A stretch of DNA of 64,000 nt from Multiplicimicrobium sp043718225 (lineage in GTDB: Bacteria > Omnitrophota > Omnitrophia > Omnitrophales > Aquincolibacteriaceae), in contig JAYSWD010000001.1 in the NCBI GenBank assembly GCA_043718225.1, forward strand, positions 62,001 to 126,000, read 5' to 3'. This document shows positions 58,047 to 64,000 of this stretch, in pieces (positions within the stretch are counted from its first letter, which is position 1; each line of letters starts with the position of its first letter). The position numbers and the translations under genes are program-made. Below the pieces are notes generated by a model that was given only the letters and a program-made list of their open reading frames with translations, searched no databases and was not told where the DNA came from.

Positions 58047-58263
58047 TTAAAATTAAAACTCTCTCTCTGCTCAAACAGCTGATGCTGCGCTCAGAACTCG
58101 CAGAGAGAGAGTTTTAATTTTAAGCTCTTTTCTGATAGTGGGTGGAGGCTGTAAGCCGAGAAACAATACGAGGATGCTTAAGGGATTCGAAGACGCAGTT
58201 ATTTTATTGGTTTTCATTAGTATCGAACGTTGCGTTGTAGTTTCCTATTATATATTTTTCAAT
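58047..58263 (+). repeat. R2 element, copy 3
   Basis: AAAATTAAAACTCTCTCTC and its perfect inverse GAGAGAGAGTTTTAATTTT enclose a shortened core (TCAAACAGC...TCAGAACTCGC). The tail GTGGGTGGAGGCTGTAAGC, CGAGAAAC, TATCGAACG and TTTCCTATTATA matches the other copies. The 350-base gap holds this and R8 only. Confidence 0.8.
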
Positions 58264-58311
58264 CTCGGCAAAGCTGAGATTCAAAAAGGTTAAGAAGTTT
58301 CCCGTAATAAA

Positions 58312-58350
58312 AACTCCCGGGGTTCGGCAGGAAGCTGATCCCCGGGAGTT
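58312..58350 (+). repeat. R8 palindrome, second copy
   Basis: AACTCCCGGGGTTC and GATCCCCGGGAGTT. The outer 11 bases are identical to the copy at 44847; the centre differs. Confidence 0.75.
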
Positions 58351-58372
58351 AGAGCGGGTGAAAGGTTATAAG

Positions 58373-59596
58373 CTATGGTTTTGAGTTTTCACTTTTAAGA
58401 TTTGAACTGTGTCTTCGCGTATGACGAATAAAAAAAGTAAAGAGGATCGCGGCGGTAAAAGCCAGGGAAGCGGCAGTGAAAAAAGCGGTTTGAGCGTTGA
58501 CGGTTTTCCAAATAATTCCAAAAATCAAACTGGCCGGCAAGGACGCGGCGCCGATGACGAAATGAAACCAGCCGAAAGCCTGGCCGCGCTCGCCGGGCGG
58601 GGCGATGTCGACTAAGAAAGCGCGCTCTGTGCCTTCGGTGCAGCCGGAAAAGAAACCAAATACGATAAATAAAAGCCAGATATGCAGAGGCGTGGAAGCA
58701 AATCCAAACAGCACAAAAACCGCGGCGTAGATAAACCAGCCGTAAAGAATAATTTTTCCACGCCCGATTTTATCCGATAAAACTCCGAACGGCATGATGG
58801 TCAGCGTCTTGATGATATGCAGGGCCATCCAGATCAGCGGAATATGCGCTCTCGGAACGCCGCATTGCTCGGCGTAAAGAAGCAAAAAGGCGTCGGAGGA
58901 AGCGCTGAGCGTGAAAATGAAAAGAATGCCCAAGTAAACGCCCATTTTCCCCGTGGGAAAAGACCACTTAAAATTTTTCAGCGCCCGTGTGCTGCTGGTT
59001 TTTATTTCGCGCACTTTAAAGAGAATTAAAAGCACGGCCAGCATTCCCGGAATGGCCGCGATCCAGAAAATGACGCGCAAATCCTGCGTGAAATAAGTCA
59101 AAAGCATCCACGCGAGCAAAGGGCCGACGGCTGCGCCGGCATTATCCATCGACCGCTGAAACCCGAATGCGCGCCCCTGATGCGTCGGGTGAGTGGAATC
59201 GGCAAGCAGCGCGTCGCGCGGCGATGTGCGCAAACCTTTGCCGGTGCGGTCAATCGCGCGCACAAGAAAGACGGTCCAAGGCCCCTGTGCCAGCGCCACG
59301 AAAGGTTTAGAAAAGGAGGAAAGCGTATAACCGAAAAGCACTAATTTGCTACGGTCTTTCGCGCGGTCGGCATGAATGCCGGAATAGAGTTTTAAAAACG
59401 AACTGACGGATTCGGCAAAGCCTTCGATTAATCCCAGAAAGGCCGGGCCGGCGCCCAAAGTCTGTGTGAGAAAAAGCGGCAGCAGCGGATAAATCATTTC
59501 CGTGGAAACATCCGTCAGAAAACTGACGATGCCGAAAATAATGACATTGGCGGTCAGGCCGTGAAACAAACGGCTGATAAGTTTTTTTGGATTCAA
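58373..59596 (-). CDS. MFS transporter
   Basis: 407 residues with twelve membrane helices. FLTDVSTEMIYPLLPLFLTQ in helix 1 and GIHADRAKDRSKLVLFGYTL plus VLSDKIGRGKIILYGW as the two signature loops; the start resembles bacterial drug-efflux or nitrate/sugar-type MFS with an STE-M-Y motif. The substrate is unknown. It follows the VanY-like gene on the same strand with 32 bases between, so the two may be co-transcribed. Confidence 0.85.
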   Translation of the reverse strand: MNPKKLISRLFHGLTANVIIFGIVSFLTDVSTEMIYPLLPLFLTQTLGAGPAFLGLIEGFAESVSSFLKLYSGIHADRAKDRSKLVLFGYTLSSFSKPFVALAQGPWTVFLVRAIDRTGKGLRTSPRDALLADSTHPTHQGRAFGFQRSMDNAGAAVGPLLAWMLLTYFTQDLRVIFWIAAIPGMLAVLLILFKVREIKTSSTRALKNFKWSFPTGKMGVYLGILFIFTLSASSDAFLLLYAEQCGVPRAHIPLIWMALHIIKTLTIMPFGVLSDKIGRGKIILYGWFIYAAVFVLFGFASTPLHIWLLFIVFGFFSGCTEGTERAFLVDIAPPGERGQAFGWFHFVIGAASLPASLIFGIIWKTVNAQTAFFTAASLAFTAAILFTFFIRHTRRHSSNLKSENSKP

Positions 59597-59628
59597 GTCG
59601 ATCCTGTTTCCTTACTGCTGCGCGGCAT

Positions 59629-60417
59629 TTACGGAATTTCCGTTAGCCGCCAATGCCAGGGCTCAAAAGAGATTCCCCACGGGTTGTCACGCGGATAAGA
59701 AAGCGTAAAGCCGTATTCTTTCGCGTGTTTCAACATCCATTGATGCTCGGGAAGATTTTCATAATCTTCAACGCGCGGTTCGCCGTTGATTCCCTCCGCA
59801 TTAATCAAATCAATCGCGTGATATACCAGTAAATTGTGTTCGCTGTAGCCCGGTAAAGCGTTAAGCTTTCCGGTTTCGAGCAAAGAGTAATCATGCTCGC
59901 GTAAATATTTCATAAAATTATAAAGGTGATAGCCGCGCGAACGGTGGCCTGATTCAATATAAAGCCTTTTGCCCAAATCTTTTTCCATGGCGAGCATCAT
60001 TGCTTCATATTTTTCATAAGTTGGAACTGAAACAAGAACGGGTGAAAAATGAAGCGGCTTGCCCAATCTGGTAATGGGCTGATCTTTAATTTCCTTGTAA
60101 GGGACTTTGGCGCTTTCTTCGGGTTGTTTGGGAGTTTTAACATTGAGATCAGAGGGTTTTAGCTTTAGTATTTTTTCGATCAGCATTTTTTTGTTCCAAG
60201 ACAGCCCTGATGTTAATTGGTCAAGTTCAAGCCAATTAGGATTAATGCCATGCGCGCTCATTTGAGCAAGCTTTGATTCTGTTTTTGCGAGAATGGAGTC
60301 GACCAGTTTATGTTCTGCCGGTGACAGCTTCGTTAAATTAAGTTTTGAGAAAACAGGTATGAATAGAAATGCTGCGGCGGTGAGCGCGCAGGCCGCGAAT
60401 AAAATAAACTTTTTCAT
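59629..60417 (-). CDS. VanY-like D-alanyl-D-alanine carboxypeptidase (M15B)
   Basis: 262 residues. An N-terminal signal anchor (KFILFAACALTAAAFLFIPVF) is followed by the M15 peptidase domain with YIESGHRSRGYHLYN, the zinc ligands in PGYSEHNLLVYHAIDL (H and D) and the third histidine in FEPWHWRLTEI. It would trim the terminal D-alanine of peptidoglycan stem peptides in the periplasm. There is no vancomycin resistance cluster here. It overlaps the CHASE-GGDEF gene upstream by four bases. Confidence 0.88.
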   Translation of the reverse strand: MKKFILFAACALTAAAFLFIPVFSKLNLTKLSPAEHKLVDSILAKTESKLAQMSAHGINPNWLELDQLTSGLSWNKKMLIEKILKLKPSDLNVKTPKQPEESAKVPYKEIKDQPITRLGKPLHFSPVLVSVPTYEKYEAMMLAMEKDLGKRLYIESGHRSRGYHLYNFMKYLREHDYSLLETGKLNALPGYSEHNLLVYHAIDLINAEGINGEPRVEDYENLPEHQWMLKHAKEYGFTLSYPRDNPWGISFEPWHWRLTEIP

Positions 60418-62003
60418 GAAGTGCCAGGAGTTAGAGGCCGGCTGTTTTTCTTTTGCTCATACAGCTCTTTGTCCGCGGCGGCGATGAGCTCTTCAAAAGT
60501 GCAGGGGCTGTGGGGGTCAAAATAGGCCGCGCCCGTGCTGATCGCGAGTTCATAGAACTGCTCTTTCGAAGCGTTATTTTTTTTAAGCTGGGCTTGCAGA
60601 TGATCCATCAACACGGGGAGAACCTGATGCGTTGCCTCGATCGCGACAACAGCGAATTCGTCGCCGCCGACTCTTGAAATAATATCTGATTTGCGGAATG
60701 CGGCTTGAAGTAATTGAGCCGTGCGGACAATGGCTTTATCGCCTTCGGGATGCCCGAGGGTGTCATTGATTTTCTTGAGATGGTCCATGTCCATGACAAG
60801 CAGCCAAAATCCACGTTTGTAACGCAGCGCTAAACGAACCTGCTCATCTGCCAGAAGCCAAAGCCCGCGGCGGTTATAAAGCTTCGTAAGCTCATCTGTC
60901 AAAGAGAGCGCGATCATGATTTCGCGGATCCGATTGCGTTCGAATGAAAATATATAAATTGCCAAGAGAAACCCCAGCAGAATTCCGATCACAAAAACAG
61001 CGGGCGCTTCCCAGCGGTAGTTATTTTTTTTAAATGCATCGGTGCTCGAACAAATCACAGTCCAGGAATGGCCGGCGACATTGATTTCCTGAGTGAACTT
61101 CCACGGGTCCTTGAGTTTGTCAGCACTTTGAGGGTTATAAGTGAAAATCAATTTATTTTTGTCGCGGATCCCTTCCGCGAAAATGCGCATTTCTAGTTCG
61201 GGAGTATTAACCTTTCTGAGCACCGACTCGAGCATGCGGCGAATATGAAACGAAACAACAACAAAACCGTCGAGATTTTTTTCGCGGTTTGCGGCTGTGT
61301 CGAGGGGAGTATTATTTTTATAAATCGGAGCAAAAACTTGAATGCCATTCCGGGAGGCGGGGGGTTCGCTTTCGAATTGAGGAAGTGACATCACAATCGT
61401 TGAGACAGGCCGGCCGATTTGCACGGTTTTTTTCATGGCGTTCCGGGTGATGGAATACGAAGCCTGGTCGAGACCGATAATGCTTTGATTTTTCTCAAAA
61501 GGTTCCACGTAAAAAACAGGAAAATACTCGTCCCGTTTTTGCGCGGGGACAATCAGCCCGCGGTGGTCATATTGAGTTACCGAAAAGGCCGGCAGGCCTT
61601 CAGCCGCGGCAGACCGGCGAAGCTCTTCGATTTCTTCGAAAAGCATCCGTGGAGACCAGCCGAGCATGTAGATATCACTTCGTCTTTGAAAAATATAGCT
61701 CGTAAACTGCTTGAATTCTCCGCGCGCCACATGCTCGCTTGCCGAATAAAAACCACCGAGATCGTCCAGGACTTCGAGATTGCTTTCAATCGAATCTTTA
61801 AGCGACATCACGACATTTCTGGAAAGCCGCTCAAAATCGTTTTGGAGGCGGGCATGTTCGAGTTCAAGCATTTTAAAGAAGGTGAGGCCGGTAATAAGGA
61901 TGCTGATGGCAAGCACCAAAAGAGAAGGGCGATGCTTGAAAAAAGAAGTTTTCTGCTGGTCCACCAACATTGCGAGATCGCGCTTTTTCGCAGAGACGGG
62001 CAT
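60414..62003 (-). CDS. CHASE-GGDEF diguanylate cyclase
   Basis: 529 residues. Membrane helix (about 28-46), periplasmic CHASE domain (about 75-300, with GWSPRMLFEEIEELRRSA), second membrane helix near 335-355, then GGDEF with DELTKLYNRRGLW, DMDHLKKINDTLGH and RVGGDEF. Unlike the other three cyclases, its I-site RKSD (RxxD) is intact. It should make cyclic di-GMP under control of an unknown external ligand. The overlap with the peptidase gene suggests a joint transcript and possibly a link between signalling and wall remodelling. Confidence 0.9.
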   Translation of the reverse strand: MPVSAKKRDLAMLVDQQKTSFFKHRPSLLVLAISILITGLTFFKMLELEHARLQNDFERLSRNVVMSLKDSIESNLEVLDDLGGFYSASEHVARGEFKQFTSYIFQRRSDIYMLGWSPRMLFEEIEELRRSAAAEGLPAFSVTQYDHRGLIVPAQKRDEYFPVFYVEPFEKNQSIIGLDQASYSITRNAMKKTVQIGRPVSTIVMSLPQFESEPPASRNGIQVFAPIYKNNTPLDTAANREKNLDGFVVVSFHIRRMLESVLRKVNTPELEMRIFAEGIRDKNKLIFTYNPQSADKLKDPWKFTQEINVAGHSWTVICSSTDAFKKNNYRWEAPAVFVIGILLGFLLAIYIFSFERNRIREIMIALSLTDELTKLYNRRGLWLLADEQVRLALRYKRGFWLLVMDMDHLKKINDTLGHPEGDKAIVRTAQLLQAAFRKSDIISRVGGDEFAVVAIEATHQVLPVLMDHLQAQLKKNNASKEQFYELAISTGAAYFDPHSPCTFEELIAAADKELYEQKKNSRPLTPGTS

Positions 62004-62108
62004 GGTTTTTTCGAGGCCTCTATTTAAGCGGAACGTGTCGCTTTAAAATTAAATTCGTTTAAGTACTCTTCGGCAGTAACTAAAAACTTCTAAACAAAAA
62101 CTGCGTAG

Positions 62109-62495
62109 TTATTGCGACAAAATCGCTTCAGCTTCGATTTCGATCAGCATGTCAGGATCAATCAATTTGCTGACTTCAACCATGGTTGTCGCCGGACGGA
62201 TTGTCCCAAAAAACTCGCCATGCGCTTTGCCGACTTTTTCCCATTGCGTGATATCTTTTAAATACATGCGTGTACGCACCACATCTTCAAGTTGAGCGCC
62301 GGCCTGCTTCAGAGCCGCCTCAATATTTTTAAGGGTTTGAATTGTTTGAGCATAAGGGTCATTTTTCCCGACCAGGCCGTCCGGAGAAGTCGCCGTAGTT
62401 CCGGAAACATGCACCACGCTGCCGACTTTCACCGCGCGCGAATATCCCAAAAGAGGTTCCCATTTTCCGCCGGTTGAAATATTTTGTCTTGCCAT
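62109..62495 (-). CDS. ridA: RidA family protein
   Basis: 128 residues. YjgF/YER057c/UK114 fold with VHVSGTTA, QTLKNIEAALKQAG, VVRTRMYLKDI and the conserved arginine in IRPATTMVEVSKL. RidA hydrolyses reactive enamine or imine intermediates made by PLP enzymes; this subgroup (longer AMYLKD-type) may differ in substrate. GGAG lies upstream of the ATG on the minus strand. Confidence 0.92.
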   Translation of the reverse strand: MARQNISTGGKWEPLLGYSRAVKVGSVVHVSGTTATSPDGLVGKNDPYAQTIQTLKNIEAALKQAGAQLEDVVRTRMYLKDITQWEKVGKAHGEFFGTIRPATTMVEVSKLIDPDMLIEIEAEAILSQ

Positions 62496-62594
62496 AAGTG
62501 CTCCTGATTGATTTTATGATTTCGTTTTGCTATCGAGGAGCATAGAATACACGGAACTTTGCTTCTAAGAAAGTTGTAAGTCAAAAAGGTTTCC

Positions 62595-62616
62595 CCGGTT
62601 GCGCGCAGCGCAGAGG
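62595..62616 (-). repeat. R3 palindrome before mgtE
   Basis: On the minus strand: CCTCTGCGC-TGC-GCGCAACCGG. Its plus-strand end gives AGAGG, the nearest purine-rich stretch to the mgtE start. Confidence 0.75.
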
Positions 62617-62628
62617 AAAAATAAGACA

Positions 62629-63951
62629 GTGACTCCCCCTAATGTGGATATGCCCAATGAAAGCGACATCGAAGAGACCTGGTCGGTGCTTTCAGCCGAC
62701 GAACGGGCGGAAGCGTTTTCTCTTTTAGGCCGCGAAGAAGCGCAGGATTTTTTTCTTAAAATTTCCGTGGATGACCGCGCTCAAATCATCCAGCGCCTGC
62801 CGGAGGGTGAGAAAAGGCTTTGGATACGGCTGCTTGCTCCCGATGACGCGGCCGATTTAATTCAACATTCGGCCAAAGAGGACCGTCAGGCTTTGCTGAG
62901 TTTACTGGATGACCAAAATCGCCGCGAAGTGAATGTGCTGCTGACCTATAAGCAGGATGTCGCCGGTGGGCTTATGAACCCGCATTTTGCGCGCGTGCCA
63001 CCGGATTTGACCGCGGATGAAGCCATCCGTTATTTGCGTCTTCAAGTTCAGAAACACCTGGAAAATATTTATTATATTTATGTTTTGGATGAAGCACAGA
63101 AACTGCTCGGGGTCGTTTCATTCCGCGATTTATTCAAAGCAACGCCGGATAAAAAAATACGCGATATTATGAAAACGGAAGTTATCGCCGCGACCGAAAA
63201 TCAGGACCAGGAAGCGGTGGCGAAATATTTCTCAAAACATAAATTTTTCGCGCTGCCCGTCGTGGATGAATTTTACCGGTTGAAGGGAATTATTACCTCA
63301 GATGATATTTTGCATGCCGTTCAAGACGAGGCGACGGAAGATATTCAAAAGCTGGGCGGGGTGCAAGCGCTTGACAAGCCTTATATTCAAATGGGTTTTT
63401 GGGAAATGCTTAAAAAGCGCGGCGTTTGGCTTTCGGTTTTGTTCATGGGCGAAATGCTTACGGCAACCGCGATGGCGCATTATGAAGAGGAAATCGCGCG
63501 CGCCGTCGTGCTCGCGCTGTTTGTGCCGCTGATTATTTCAAGCGGCGGAAATTCCGGTTCGCAGGCTTCGACGCTTGTTATCCGCGCGATGGCGCTGGGT
63601 GAATTTCAATTGAAGGATTGGTGGCGCATTGTGCGCCGTGAAGCTGCGGTGGGTTTGGGCCTCGGGCTTATTTTGGCGGTATTGGGTTTTGGAAGAATTG
63701 TTTTCGCGGAATACTTTTTTCACTCTTACGGGGATTATTCCATGCTCATCGGGGCCGCTGTGGCCGTGAGCCTCGTGGGCGTTGTCATGTGGGGAACACT
63801 TGTCGGGTCACTGCTGCCATTCGTGCTCAGGAAATTGAACTTCGATCCGGCGAGCGCGTCCGCGCCTTTTGTGGCAACTTTGGTGGATGTGTTCGGAATT
63901 GTGATTTACTTTTCGATTTCTGCTCTCTTTCTGCGTGGTACGTTGCTCTGA
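62629..63951 (+). CDS. mgtE: Magnesium transporter MgtE
   Basis: 440 residues from GTG 62629; ATG 62650 is an alternative. N-terminal superhelical domain (about 15-125), two CBS domains (about 130-250), then five membrane helices with SSGGNSGSQASTLVIRAMALGE, the conserved pore region, and AAVAVSLVGVVMWGTLVGSLLPF. It admits Mg2+ and is gated by Mg2+ binding at the CBS and N domains. The stop at 63951 is followed by GTTGCT-CTGAGTTAA-AGCAAC, a weak hairpin near the window end. Confidence 0.95.
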   Translation: MTPPNVDMPNESDIEETWSVLSADERAEAFSLLGREEAQDFFLKISVDDRAQIIQRLPEGEKRLWIRLLAPDDAADLIQHSAKEDRQALLSLLDDQNRREVNVLLTYKQDVAGGLMNPHFARVPPDLTADEAIRYLRLQVQKHLENIYYIYVLDEAQKLLGVVSFRDLFKATPDKKIRDIMKTEVIAATENQDQEAVAKYFSKHKFFALPVVDEFYRLKGIITSDDILHAVQDEATEDIQKLGGVQALDKPYIQMGFWEMLKKRGVWLSVLFMGEMLTATAMAHYEEEIARAVVLALFVPLIISSGGNSGSQASTLVIRAMALGEFQLKDWWRIVRREAAVGLGLGLILAVLGFGRIVFAEYFFHSYGDYSMLIGAAVAVSLVGVVMWGTLVGSLLPFVLRKLNFDPASASAPFVATLVDVFGIVIYFSISALFLRGTLL

Positions 63952-64000
63952 GTTAAAGCAACGTTGAGATGCTCTCATAAAAGAATAGGCGCCGGCTCAA

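Overview
The window is bacterial chromosome from a Gram-negative organism with an outer membrane: it encodes a porin-like protein, lipoproteins and envelope enzymes. Gene order is mostly ordinary housekeeping, but the intergenic space is unusually rich in palindromic repeats. Such repeat load together with CHASE2/CHASE diguanylate cyclases, QueH and a compact nusA-infB-rbfA-truB-ribF block suggests an uncultured candidate-phylum lineage, perhaps Omnitrophota or a relative. That placement is inference and weak. No rRNA, CRISPR array, prophage, IS element or transposase gene was seen.

Layout. 1-4.3 kb: hypothetical and accessory genes (M29-like protein, alternative-oxidase-like diiron protein, DUF1579, DoxX). 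4.4-11.2 kb: folate and purine genes pabB, pabC, purH, folC, then mnmE. 11.5-15.1 kb: two tandem paralogous CHASE2-GGDEF cyclases. 15.1-22.2 kb: tRNA-Ser(CGA), a lipoprotein metallopeptidase, dnaX-recR, a DUF4919-like protein, an SDR enzyme and tRNA-Gly(UCC). 22.2-28.2 kb: nusA-infB-rbfA-truB-ribF, with a promoter and an intrinsic terminator in the nusA leader. 28.2-35.5 kb: psd-pssA, rpsO-pnp, dut, ftsK. 36.2-38.2 kb: PhoBR-like pair. 38.3-47.8 kb: metal exporter, queH, hemH, rmuC, marC, GST, mscL, MFS, TerC and Dps. 48.1-49.9 kb: a BamHI-like restriction endonuclease convergent with a methyltransferase that carries an N-terminal helix-turn-helix domain. 50-64 kb: RlmI-like methyltransferase, GGDEF protein, porin plus zinc/manganese ABC genes without the ATPase, GT39 glycosyltransferase, MFS, VanY-like peptidase, CHASE-GGDEF, RidA and MgtE.

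The most unusual content is the set of repeats. R1 elements (about 120 bp, nine good copies) begin exactly at the 3' ends of genes and tRNAs, and their outer arms are an inverted copy of the flanking gene end. R2 elements also have copy-specific arms and a conserved tail. R3 elements (about 22-24 bp, consensus CCTCTGNGC-loop-GCNCAACCGG) occur between genes and also in frame inside pabB, purH, dnaX, nusA, infB and ribF (twice), always in predicted loops or linkers. Heptad arrays (R7), CCTGCCGGCAGG palindromes (R4) and CTCCCGGGG palindromes (R8) complete the picture. No element carries its own transposase, so they are probably moved or copied by something outside the window.

A second recurring trait is a TATAAT-like hexamer 5-9 bases before a start codon that lacks a Shine-Dalgarno sequence, at eight genes, which suggests leaderless transcripts. 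All repeat families and promoter calls were found by eye, so copy counts are minima.
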